Assembly: GCF_902705875.1 (NCBI RefSeq)
Contig: NZ_CACSIK010000001.1
Coordinates: 1,625,793 to 1,689,792, forward strand
Direction of reading: 5' to 3'
From: Zhongshania aliphaticivorans
GTDB lineage: Bacteria; Pseudomonadota; Gammaproteobacteria; Pseudomonadales; Spongiibacteraceae
DNA length: 64,000 bases
The position numbers were made by a program, and so were the translations under genes. Positions 8,043 to 15,943 of the stretch are shown here, piece after piece. The notes beneath the pieces were generated by a model, which worked only from the letters and a program-made list of their open reading frames with translations, did not search any database and was not told the DNA's origin. How positions within the stretch are numbered: position 1 is the first letter of the stretch; each line of letters starts with the position of its first letter.

Positions 8043-9661
8043 CTGACAATGATAAAACCAAAATTGCTCATAGTGATGTGCAGGAGCAGGATGATACGGA
8101 GTTAGACGAATCGTTATTTGATGTTGATGATAGTCTTGCTTGCGGAGATAGTTCTCTCATCATCGATAATATTACCGAGCTGTCTTCCTCGAGTGCTGGT
8201 GCAATAGATCTCAATGTGGATGAAGTTGTGGACCTGACGATTTTAGGTGCAGACAACTTGGAACTTGACGAGGGAACCATCGTTGATAGCAAGATCGACA
8301 GTGATGACGATTCGGTTATTAACTTTGACGATGATGCCACTGTTGTTACTACAAATAATGATGCTACTGCAATTATCCCCAATACAGAGAGTGCCGTCTC
8401 TGCGAGTGGCTCAGGTTTTAAGGTGGGTGATTTACTTAAAGACCGTTTCCGGCTAGAAAAAATGTTAGGTGAAGGGGGGATGGGTGCGGTTTTTCTTGCG
8501 GTGGATCAGCGGAAAGTTGAGGCTCGGCATCACGACCCTTATGTTGCAATTAAATTAATCAGCGGTGAATTCTCCCAAGACCCGCTTGCGTATATAGCAT
8601 TACAGCGAGAAACCGATAAATCTCAGAAATTGGCTCACCCGAATGTGATTACTGTCTACGATTTTGATCGTGATGGTGATGTGTTTTTTATGACCATGGA
8701 GGCATTAAAAGGCCGTACTTTAGATTCTGTGATTAAGGAGGATAACCGTAGTCGCGCTCAAGCTATTGAATATATTAAGGCCCTAAGCCTAGGGCTTGCT
8801 TATGCGCATCAACGCAATATTGTACATTCAGATGTTAAGCCACCAAATATATTTGTCACTGACGATGGGGTGTTAAAAGTCTTAGATTTTGGCATTGCTC
8901 GGGCATTGTCTGCGGGGCTGGGTACGGTGCAAGACGTCGTTGATGAGGTAGTGGGGTTAACACCGGCTTATGCTAGCTGTGACATGTTTGAAGGTGCTAA
9001 GCCCGATCCCGCTGATGATGTATATGCCATTGGTATCATTGCCTACCAGCTACTGACTGGCAGCCACCCCTTTGATCGAAAAAAAGCTACCGTTGCCCGT
9101 GATGCGGGTATGCAAGCTAAGCGCATTAAAGGTATTCCAGCATATCAATGGAAGGCAATAGCAAAGGCCTTGAGTTTTGAGCGAACAGAGCGCTGGCAAA
9201 ATGCTGACCAGTTTTACAGGCAGTTTAGCGGTGCCGGTCGCAGGGTTAAACAGCTTGGTATTGCATTATTAGCTGTTGTCATCACGTTTACTGCTTACTT
9301 GAGCCTTTATAGCCCGGAAGCTGGCCCAGAAATTCCTTTTGAGGCCTTGTCTGCTGATGTACAGCAAAAACTTGTCAATGATTTGAGGGAGGCCGACCAG
9401 GCGCTTCAATTTTCGGATGTTAACGGTGCTTTGTTTTATTTAGATCGCGCTTATGCTTTACACCCAAGAAATTACGATGTTATGGAAAAGCTGAACTTGG
9501 TTGTAGAGGATATCGTCGGTACATTCGGAGCCGCAAACACCCCCGAAGGTATTGCCATGGGTATTGCCCAGCTCGATGAGCTTTTGAAATACGATTCTCT
9601 GGCACAAAATGCTAAATTGCTTACACTTAAAAATAACTTGCAAGCAAAGCGAGCGCAGTAA
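8039..9661 (+). CDS. Membrane-anchored Ser/Thr protein kinase
   Basis: A Hanks-type kinase of 540 residues. Residues 1-125 are an acidic, Thr-containing tail. The kinase domain (about 137-400) has GEGGMG (144-149), VAIK (Lys172), the catalytic loop HSDVKPPN (Asp265, Asn270), DFG (283-285) and the later DVYAIG helix. The usual HRD arginine is Ser264. One membrane helix (about 405-424) is followed by a helical, TPR-like periplasmic tail. ATG 8039 is chosen because it overlaps the hydrolase stop; an in-frame start at 7970 would lie deep inside that gene. Thr-(Ile/Val) motifs in the tail (T67, T80, T101, T110) are plausible autophosphorylation sites for the FHA protein in the same cluster. Confidence 0.9.
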   Translation: MTDNDKTKIAHSDVQEQDDTELDESLFDVDDSLACGDSSLIIDNITELSSSSAGAIDLNVDEVVDLTILGADNLELDEGTIVDSKIDSDDDSVINFDDDATVVTTNNDATAIIPNTESAVSASGSGFKVGDLLKDRFRLEKMLGEGGMGAVFLAVDQRKVEARHHDPYVAIKLISGEFSQDPLAYIALQRETDKSQKLAHPNVITVYDFDRDGDVFFMTMEALKGRTLDSVIKEDNRSRAQAIEYIKALSLGLAYAHQRNIVHSDVKPPNIFVTDDGVLKVLDFGIARALSAGLGTVQDVVDEVVGLTPAYASCDMFEGAKPDPADDVYAIGIIAYQLLTGSHPFDRKKATVARDAGMQAKRIKGIPAYQWKAIAKALSFERTERWQNADQFYRQFSGAGRRVKQLGIALLAVVITFTAYLSLYSPEAGPEIPFEALSADVQQKLVNDLREADQALQFSDVNGALFYLDRAYALHPRNYDVMEKLNLVVEDIVGTFGAANTPEGIAMGIAQLDELLKYDSLAQNAKLLTLKNNLQAKRAQ

Positions 9662-9666
9662 TACCT

Positions 9667-9709
9667 AAAAAGGCGGATAAGCCCCTCTTGCCAGTGTATC
9701 CGCCTTTTT
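9667..9709. terminator. Bidirectional intrinsic terminator
   Basis: AAAAAGGCGGATA (9667-9679) pairs perfectly with TATCCGCCTTTTT (9697-9709) around a 17-base loop. With a T-run on either strand it can end both the kinase transcript and the convergent cysK transcript. Confidence 0.92.
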
Positions 9710-9712
9710 GTT

Positions 9713-10675
9713 CTAAGCCTCGATCTCTGTAAATGCGCCTTCAAATAAGGCTGAGCTTAAATAACGCTCCGCCGAATCAGGTAGAATAACCACCAGAGTT
9801 TTACCTTCATTTTCTGGGCGTGCGGCAACACGCTCAGCCGCCGCCATAGCCGCACCGCTAGAAATTCCTACTAAAATGCCTTCTTCTTTCATGAGCCTGT
9901 GGGCCCATTGCATGGCTTCGCTATCGCTAACCGCCTCGACAAGATCAACCATGGTTAAATCAAGGTTGTCTGGTAAAAAACCAGCACCAATACCCTGAAT
10001 TTTATGAGGGGCATGACTGGGTTCTGTTCCACTAAGGGCGCTGCGGATAAGGGTTGAGGACTCGGGTTCTACTGCGACAGTGGTAATGGCTTTACCACAG
10101 GTGTTTTTAATGTAACGGGATATTCCTGATAAAGTGCCGCCAGTACCCACGCCGCTAATGAGAATGTCGATAGCTCCATCGGTATCTTGCCATATCTCTG
10201 GGCCGGTGGTTTGTTCATGAATGGCTGGGTTGGCAGGGTTGCTAAATTGCTGAGGCATAAAGTAGCGCGTTGGGTCGCTGGCAACGACAGACTCAGCTGC
10301 TGCAATCGCCCCCTTCATTCCTTTGCTACCATCGCTGAGAATTAGCTTGGCACCTAGTGCAAGGAGCACCTTACGCCGTTCAATGCTCATGGTGTTAGGC
10401 ATGGTAAGTGTAATGGGGTAACCCCGAGCCGCAGCAACAAAGGCGAGAGCGATTCCAGTGTTGCCACTGGTCGGCTCTACAATTTCCATACCTGGTTTTA
10501 AGAGTCCATCTTGCTCTGCTTGCCAGATCATATTTGCGCCAATTCTGCATTTCACGCTATTGGCAGGGTTCCTACTCTCCATTTTGACTAAAATATTATG
10601 TTGGCTTATACGGTTTAGTTTAACCAAGGGGGTATTACCAATACTGAGGCTAAGATCGTTAAATGGTGCAGGCAT
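9713..10675 (-). CDS. cysK: Cysteine synthase A (O-acetylserine sulfhydrylase)
   Basis: This PLP enzyme makes L-cysteine from O-acetylserine and sulfide. The sequence follows CysK closely: [12 protein letters not shown], the PLP lysine in [27 protein letters not shown] (substrate loop), [10 protein letters not shown] (phosphate-binding loop), and [13 protein letters not shown]. The proposed start at 10675 gives 320 residues, normal for CysK, and has GGAG upstream; the frame is open farther upstream (350 codons) without resembling the family. It is the convergent neighbour of the kinase cluster and ends at the shared terminator. SVKCRIGAN rather than a CysM-type sequence supports the A isozyme. 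Confidence 0.95.
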   Translation of the reverse strand: MPAPFNDLSLSIGNTPLVKLNRISQHNILVKMESRNPANSVKCRIGANMIWQAEQDGLLKPGMEIVEPTSGNTGIALAFVAAARGYPITLTMPNTMSIERRKVLLALGAKLILSDGSKGMKGAIAAAESVVASDPTRYFMPQQFSNPANPAIHEQTTGPEIWQDTDGAIDILISGVGTGGTLSGISRYIKNTCGKAITTVAVEPESSTLIRSALSGTEPSHAPHKIQGIGAGFLPDNLDLTMVDLVEAVSDSEAMQWAHRLMKEEGILVGISSGAAMAAAERVAARPENEGKTLVVILPDSAERYLSSALFEGAFTEIEA

Positions 10676-10881
10676 AGAGGGCTCCATAGTTGTTGAATGT
10701 GGCGAATAAGCCTTAAAAGTGATAAAAAAGAGGCTAAATTCATGAAGTTTATCCAAGTGACACACTATAGCTGGCCTGATTTGTAATTGCCTTATAATGC
10801 TAGCTTGGGTAGTCTGCTGCGCAGTCTTTTTAAACTTCGCCTTGTTTATAGCTAGTGCGACATCTTTACTAGGAAAAAGAA

Positions 10882-11730
10882 ATGAAATTTACCGGCACCG
10901 ATAACTATGTTTCCACTGACGACCTAAGCATGGCTGTGAATGCGGCAGTGGCTTTAAAACGACCATTACTTATTAAGGGTGAGCCGGGCACAGGAAAAAC
11001 CTTATTAGCAGAGGAGGTTGCGGCTTCTTTGGGTATGCCGCTGATTCAGTGGCATATTAAATCGACTACCAAGGCGCAGCAGGGCTTGTATGAATATGAT
11101 GCCGTTTCTCGCTTACGTGATTCTCAGCTAGGAAATGAAAAAGTTAACGATATAAGCAATTATATCCGTCGTGGCAAGCTTTGGGAGGCTTTTGATGCAG
11201 ATGAGCAAGTGGTGTTGCTCATTGACGAAATAGATAAAGCAGATATTGAGTTCCCTAATGATTTACTCGTTGAATTAGATCGTATGGAATTTTTTGTTTA
11301 TGAAACGGGCGAGACCGTAAAAGCGAAAAAACGGCCGATCATCATTATCACCAGTAATAATGAAAAAGAGTTGCCAGACGCCTTTTTACGTCGTTGTTTC
11401 TTCCATTTTATTACCTTCCCAGATCGTGAAACCATGCAGAAAATTGTTTCTGTTCATTACCCAGACGTTTCCAAGCAGTTGGTTGCAGAGGCAATGGAAG
11501 TGTTTTTTGAAATTCGCCAAATTCCGGGTTTAAAGAAAAAACCATCCACATCTGAATTGATTGATTGGCTGAAATTGCTAATGGCAGATGAGATTCCCGA
11601 TGAAATTCTAAAGAATCGTGATGCGAGTAAAGCAATACCGCCGTTATACGGAGCGCTGCTTAAAAATGAGCAAGATGTTCATTTGTTAGAGCGTCTTGCA
11701 TTTATGCATCGTCGTGAGAGCCGCGGCTAA
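10882..11730 (+). CDS. MoxR-family AAA+ ATPase
   Basis: A 282-residue AAA+ ATPase of the MoxR type. Walker A is GEPGTGKT (about residues 34-41), Walker B is [12 protein letters not shown], sensor 1 lies in [19 protein letters not shown], and the arginine finger region is included there. MoxR ATPases usually work with a VWA-domain partner to remodel or metallate a target complex, and one is encoded one base downstream here. AGGAAAAAG supplies a ribosome binding site. The target of this pair is unknown; no CO-dehydrogenase or other metalloenzyme genes are nearby. Confidence 0.92.
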   Translation: MKFTGTDNYVSTDDLSMAVNAAVALKRPLLIKGEPGTGKTLLAEEVAASLGMPLIQWHIKSTTKAQQGLYEYDAVSRLRDSQLGNEKVNDISNYIRRGKLWEAFDADEQVVLLIDEIDKADIEFPNDLLVELDRMEFFVYETGETVKAKKRPIIIITSNNEKELPDAFLRRCFFHFITFPDRETMQKIVSVHYPDVSKQLVAEAMEVFFEIRQIPGLKKKPSTSELIDWLKLLMADEIPDEILKNRDASKAIPPLYGALLKNEQDVHLLERLAFMHRRESRG

Positions 11731-11731
11731 T

Positions 11732-12907
11732 ATGTTAGTACAATTTTTCTTAGGATTACGTAATGCCGGTATCCCAGTTACCGTTCGTGAGTTACTGGAT
11801 TTAATTGCGGGATTAGAGTCACGGCTGGCCTTTATTAATGTGGATGAGTTCTACCAGCTTGCGCGTGTGTGCATGGTTAAGGACGAAAAATACTACGATC
11901 GATTCGATAAAGCATTTGCGAGTTATTTTTCTGAATTGAGCTCGCTTGACGATGTTATCGAAGCGATGATTCCTGATGACTGGCTACGCAAAGAGTTTTT
12001 GAAGCAGTTAAGTGATGAAGATAAGGCCAAAATAGAGTCTCTTGGGGGCTTAGATAAACTCATAGAGGAGTTTAAAAAGCGCCTTGAAGAGCAGAAAGAG
12101 CGTCACGCTGGCGGTAATAAATGGATTGGTACCGGCGGCACCTCGCCCTACGGACACAGTGGCTATAATCCAGAAGGAATTCGAATCGGCGGAGAAAGTA
12201 AGAACAAGAAAGCCGTGAAAGTCTGGGAGCGCCGTGACTTTAAAAATTTAGACGACAATGTTGAGCTTGGCACCCGAAATATCAAGGTAGCACTTCGACG
12301 ATTACGTAAGTTTGCTCGTACTGGTGCGGCGGAAGAGCTTGATATTAATGACACGATATCGTCAACAGCAAAAAATGGTGGGATGCTTGATTTAAAAATG
12401 GTCCCCGAGCGGCACAATGCGGTCAAGGTGCTATTGTTTTTTGATGTGGGAGGTTCAATGGACCCCCATATCCGTGTTTGTGAAGAATTATTCTCTGCGG
12501 CTCGAACTGAGTTTAAGCATATGGAATATTATTATTTTCACAACTATATTTATGAATCGGTCTGGGATAATAACATCCGCCGTCATTCTGAACGTATTCA
12601 ATTACTTGATATTCTTCATAAATATAGCTCTGATTATAAAGTGATTTTTGTCGGTGATGCTTCAATGTCACCTTACGAGATTGTTCAGCCAGGTGGCAGT
12701 GTAGAGCATTGGAATGAAGAGTCTGGTGAGCTATGGATGCGTCGCCTACGGGAAACCTATGAAAAAGTCGCGTGGTTAAATCCCGTCCCGCCGCAGGATT
12801 GGAATTGGACGCAGTCGATTAAATTGGTTGAGCAACAGATGGAAGGTCATATGTACCCTATGACTCTTGGTGGTCTGGAGCAGGCAATGGCTTATTTGGC
12901 AAAATAA
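11732..12907 (+). CDS. VWA domain protein, CoxE-like (COG3825-type)
   Basis: A 391-residue partner of the preceding MoxR ATPase. The N-terminal half is helical and charged (EEFKKRLEEQKERH), followed by a Gly-rich GTGGTSPYGHSGYNPEG segment. A VWA domain begins near KVLLFFDVGGSMDPH and continues through VIFVGDASMSPYEI. The metal-site motif reads DVGGS, with Gly at the first Ser position of DxSxS. ATG 11732 is used because it begins one base after the moxR stop; the longer frame from 11696 overlaps moxR. MoxR-VWA pairs act as cytoplasmic assembly machines; the client here is unknown. Confidence 0.88.
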   Translation: MLVQFFLGLRNAGIPVTVRELLDLIAGLESRLAFINVDEFYQLARVCMVKDEKYYDRFDKAFASYFSELSSLDDVIEAMIPDDWLRKEFLKQLSDEDKAKIESLGGLDKLIEEFKKRLEEQKERHAGGNKWIGTGGTSPYGHSGYNPEGIRIGGESKNKKAVKVWERRDFKNLDDNVELGTRNIKVALRRLRKFARTGAAEELDINDTISSTAKNGGMLDLKMVPERHNAVKVLLFFDVGGSMDPHIRVCEELFSAARTEFKHMEYYYFHNYIYESVWDNNIRRHSERIQLLDILHKYSSDYKVIFVGDASMSPYEIVQPGGSVEHWNEESGELWMRRLRETYEKVAWLNPVPPQDWNWTQSIKLVEQQMEGHMYPMTLGGLEQAMAYLAK

Positions 12908-12916
12908 GCCATTGCC
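12883..12916. terminator. Perfect 15-bp hairpin spanning the VWA stop codon
   Basis: GGCAATGGCTTATTT (12883-12897) and AAATAAGCCATTGCC (12902-12916) form an uninterrupted 15-bp stem with a GGCA loop. It includes the last codons and stop of the VWA gene and lies 6 bases before the end of the convergent methyltransferase gene. No long T-tract follows, so termination in either direction is likely but not certain; it may instead protect the 3' ends. Confidence 0.65.
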
Positions 12917-12922
12917 ATTGGT

Positions 12923-13690
12923 TTAGCGGCCCAAGAAAGCTATAAGAGCGGCCGTAATGGCGACATTTAGGGACTCAACGCCGTTGTGCATTGGTATTTT
13001 CAACATGGTGTCGCAATTCGCCGTTATCGCTTTACTTACACCGTCTGTTTCATTGCCCAAGATGTATATTTGGCTTTGATTTGAATCATTGTCAAATATC
13101 GACTGTTTTGCGTGAGAAGATAGGCCGTAAAGCGCTGCGCCGTCAGCCTGCATTCTCAATAACTCCTGAGCTAGATTTTCACAATAGAATAAAGGGGCGC
13201 GAAAAAGTGTTCCAGCGCTAGCTTTGATCACCAGGGCGTTTAAAGGCGCACCGCCTTTTCGGGGCAAGATGATACCGTCAATACCGCTTGCCGCAACAGT
13301 TCGAATAATCATGCCCATATTTTGCGGATTAGTAATTCTATCTAATGCTATATAGCGTCGTTTGTTATTGCTTAGTTCAGTTTTCGTTATCGTAGAGGTG
13401 GGCTGGTAGGCGCTGAGTTGTAAGTCTGCGGCGATGCCTTGGTCTTGTTTACCGTTTTTTGAAATGCGTGATAGGGCTTTGCGATCATGTATTTCAATGT
13501 CGATTTGACGTTGTTCGGCGAGTGTTTTTATTTCGCGAATAATCCCGTCTTCTCTGTTACTACTTGCAAGATGTAATTTATAAATAAGTATGGCGGGGTC
13601 TTGCAGTGCTTCTAGGACCGGTTTGCGACCATATATTGTTAATAGCTGGTCAAAAAAAGCTTTGCGTTGCTGGTATTGAGAGTCGCTCAT
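12923..13690 (-). CDS. SpoU/TrmH-family RNA 2'-O-methyltransferase
   Basis: A 255-residue SPOUT methyltransferase. The C-terminal catalytic half has the three SpoU motifs: DRITNPQNMGMIIRTVAASG (motif 1), IYILGNETDGVSKAI (motif 2) and LKIPMHNGVESLNVAITAAL (motif 3), which build the knotted SAM site. The N-terminal part (YGRKPVLEALQ) resembles the substrate-binding domain found in RlmB and TrmH-like enzymes. The target (tRNA or rRNA) cannot be told from sequence; the usual rpsF/rnr neighbours of rlmB are absent, so I leave the symbol blank. Confidence 0.9.
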   Translation of the reverse strand: MSDSQYQQRKAFFDQLLTIYGRKPVLEALQDPAILIYKLHLASSNREDGIIREIKTLAEQRQIDIEIHDRKALSRISKNGKQDQGIAADLQLSAYQPTSTITKTELSNNKRRYIALDRITNPQNMGMIIRTVAASGIDGIILPRKGGAPLNALVIKASAGTLFRAPLFYCENLAQELLRMQADGAALYGLSSHAKQSIFDNDSNQSQIYILGNETDGVSKAITANCDTMLKIPMHNGVESLNVAITAALIAFLGR

Positions 13691-13959
13691 TGAGGTTTTT
13701 TTGCCTTTTCGAGATAGCGTTATAGCTTATATGCCCTTTGTGTGAAAACAAGCGTGTTTAAGGGCGTGTTGCGATGGTGAGAAGTGAGATTACATTATTA
13801 GCTGGGTTTGTTTATACATGTAAGCCTGCGTTTGGCCATTGTACTTAATAATAGTGTCCTAAGTGGCAGTTTTCGTCGGTCGAATTTTTTATCCTGTGAT
13901 GGGTATATCAAATAAAAGCTACTCCTTAATGTGTTTTTTGTTTGGTCTTACATAAGTCT

Positions 13960-13976
13960 CGCATCTTTTTGGTGCT
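13960..13976 (+). promoter_or_regulatory. Candidate NtrC-binding site
   Basis: CGCATC-TTTTT-GGTGCT matches the NtrC palindrome TGCACC-N5-GGTGCA at 9 of 12 defined positions. It lies 14 bases upstream of the candidate sigma-54 promoter. This is closer than most NtrC enhancers, which is a reason for caution. Confidence 0.4.
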
Positions 13977-13990
13977 CTTGCTTTATATTT

Positions 13991-14006
13991 GGGCATGATT
14001 ATTGCT
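13991..14006 (+). promoter_or_regulatory. Candidate sigma-54 promoter of amtB
   Basis: GGGCATGATTATTGCT has the invariant GG-N10-GC spacing and agrees with TGGCACG-N4-TTGCW except at the first position and at the C of CAC. Transcription would start near 14017, leaving a leader of about 230 bases before amtB. Ammonium transporter genes are classically NtrC/sigma-54 controlled, so the match fits the gene. Confidence 0.55.
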
Positions 14007-14249
14007 TATTTATTGTGCGTTTTATTTTCAGGGTTCACCATGTCACTGCTGTGATGGTAAAGAGCTTCATAATAAATAACGTTCTAATTAGATAAAATTG
14101 TTATAAATCAGAGTATTGAGGGGATTTGTTGTCCTCTTCGTATATTAGGTTTGCTTCATTTTATTTTTTAAGTGCCTTTAAGTGGGGCGTAATTGAATGC
14201 GCTTAGTTACTTTGTGGTGCACATATGATTTGTTTGGAGATGTTTTTTG

Positions 14250-15554
14250 ATGAAAACCGTTAAATTATGGCGGCCGGTTCACGGTATATCAGTTTTAATG
14301 TTATTGCTTGCCCCGCAATGGGGATTTTCGGCTGAGATTGATGGCGCGAATACAGCGTGGGTATTGACATCAACAGCCTTGGTTTTATTTATGACTTTAC
14401 CGGGCCTAGCATTGTTTTATGGTGGCTTGGTGCGTAGTAAAAACGTACTTAGCGTCTTGATGCAGTGTTTTAGTATTACGTGTTTGGCATCTCTGCTGTG
14501 GGTCGCGCTGGGCTATACCATGGCATTTTCCGAGGGAACTGCTTTTGTTGGTGGGTTGAGTAAAGCCTTTTTAGCAGGGGTAACGGAGTCGAGTGTCAGC
14601 GGTGACATTCCAGAAACAATATTTATTATGTTTCAGATGACCTTTGCGATTATTACGCCAGCACTTATTGTTGGTGGATTTGCTGAGCGTATACGATTTT
14701 CTGCCGTTATGGTGTTTTCAGCACTGTGGCTATTGGCTGTTTACGCGCCGGTTACCCATTGGGTCTGGGGTGGTGGATGGTTGGCAGAGATGGGCTTGCT
14801 GGACTTTGCCGGTGGCACGGTAGTGCATATTACAGCCGGTGTAGCTGCGTTGGTGGCGGCCTTGGTATTAGGCAAACGGCAGGGTTTTGGTCAAATGGCG
14901 TTGCCGCCACATAACTTAACCATGACGTTTATTGGTGCGGGTATGCTTTGGGTGGGATGGTTCGGTTTTAATGCCGGAAGTGCGCTTGCAGCTAATGGCG
15001 ACGCTGGCATGGCAATGTTGGTGACTCACCTCTCTGCGGCGGTTGGCTGTTTAACGTGGTCGTTTATTGAGTGGGTGCGCTATGGTAAACCAAGTGCTTT
15101 GGGTGCGGTAACTGGTATGGTCGCTGGCTTGGGGACGATCACGCCGGCATCGGGTTATGTTGGCCCTGCAGGTGCAATGGTAATCGGTTTAAGTGCCGGT
15201 GTAGTGTGTTTTTACTGTACTTTGTGGATTAAGCAGGTCTTTAAAATTGATGACTCATTAGATGTTTTTCCCGTCCACGGTGTCGGTGGTATATTGGGGA
15301 CTTTTATGGCGGGTATTTTTGCCAGCAGTGAACTAGGCATTTTTAGCGGCCAAGGGCTTGCCGAAGGCGTGACAATTGCTTCCCAGCTTAAGGTGCAACT
15401 CATTGGCATTGGGGCAACGTTTGCGTACACAGCCGTAGTCAGTTGGGTTCTATTTATGGTGATAGATAAATTTATAGGCTTGCGGGTTTCATCAGATGAA
15501 GAAGCGCAGGGCTTGGATATTACTTGTCACAACGAAGTAGGCTACGATTTATAG
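14250..15554 (+). CDS. amtB: Ammonium transporter AmtB
   Basis: A polytopic inner-membrane ammonium channel of 434 residues. A cleavable-type hydrophobic N-terminus (LMLLLAPQWGFSA) precedes the first transmembrane helix. Family signatures include LALFYGGLVRSKNVLSVLMQ, the motif region FAGGTVVHITAGVAALVAAL with the first pore His, and DVFPVHGVGGILGTFMAGIF with the second. Starting at ATG 14250 (GGAG ten bases upstream) is better than the TTG just before it. Expression is probably nitrogen-controlled through the upstream sigma-54 site. The PII gene glnK, usually paired with amtB, is not in this window. Confidence 0.95.
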   Translation: MKTVKLWRPVHGISVLMLLLAPQWGFSAEIDGANTAWVLTSTALVLFMTLPGLALFYGGLVRSKNVLSVLMQCFSITCLASLLWVALGYTMAFSEGTAFVGGLSKAFLAGVTESSVSGDIPETIFIMFQMTFAIITPALIVGGFAERIRFSAVMVFSALWLLAVYAPVTHWVWGGGWLAEMGLLDFAGGTVVHITAGVAALVAALVLGKRQGFGQMALPPHNLTMTFIGAGMLWVGWFGFNAGSALAANGDAGMAMLVTHLSAAVGCLTWSFIEWVRYGKPSALGAVTGMVAGLGTITPASGYVGPAGAMVIGLSAGVVCFYCTLWIKQVFKIDDSLDVFPVHGVGGILGTFMAGIFASSELGIFSGQGLAEGVTIASQLKVQLIGIGATFAYTAVVSWVLFMVIDKFIGLRVSSDEEAQGLDITCHNEVGYDL

Positions 15555-15566
15555 TAATCTGCCGTT

Positions 15567-15600
15567 AAGCCCTCGTACTCCGTGTGCTGAGGGCTTTGTT
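15567..15600 (+). terminator. Intrinsic terminator after amtB
   Basis: AAGCCCTC (15567-15574) pairs with GAGGGCTT (15589-15596), followed by TGTT, giving an 8-bp GC-rich stem with a short T-rich tail 13 bases after the amtB stop. Confidence 0.75.
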
Positions 15601-15700
15601 AAATCGTTACGTGTTGTTGGCATCAATAATATTGGTCTGCTCTCATATACAAGATGATTTGGATTGTGACGACTATGTCTTTGTACCTGATGGAGATTGG

Positions 15701-15943
15701 ATGAAGGAGTTTAGGCTTTACGGCACATCTGCTTGCCATTTATGTGAGTTGGCAGAGGCTATATTAGCCCAGCTACTTGTGGAGCAAACTCATTGGCAAA
15801 TAGAGCTTATCGACATTGCCGATGACGACGCCACTCTTGAAAAATATGCGGATACAATCCCTCTTTTGAAGCGTTTTGATGGCAACGTCTTGTGCTGGCC
15901 TTTTGATACCTCTAGCGTCATGCAATTTGCTGAGGAAACCTAA
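15701..15943 (+). CDS. Glutaredoxin-like protein (DUF836 family)
   Basis: A small thioredoxin-fold protein of 80 residues. FRLYGTSACHLCELAEAIL gives beta-1 and a CHLC redox motif at the start of helix 1; the later DIADDDATLEKYADTIPLLKR includes the cis-Pro region typical of glutaredoxins. ATG 15701 has GGAG five bases upstream and gives the family's usual length. A longer frame exists from 15584 but begins inside the amtB terminator. It ends directly before the MOSC gene (stop then ATG, no gap), so the two are probably co-transcribed. The redox partner is unknown. Confidence 0.82.
   Translation: MKEFRLYGTSACHLCELAEAILAQLLVEQTHWQIELIDIADDDATLEKYADTIPLLKRFDGNVLCWPFDTSSVMQFAEET

Larger units (their letters stand above)
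13691..14249. other. Long intergenic region before amtB
   Basis: This 559-base stretch between the divergently read methyltransferase and amtB genes has no convincing coding sequence and is AT-rich. It holds a candidate sigma-54 promoter (13991-14006) and a candidate NtrC site (13960-13976), described separately. I see no glnK or small-RNA signature, although a small RNA could not be excluded by eye. Confidence 0.6.
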
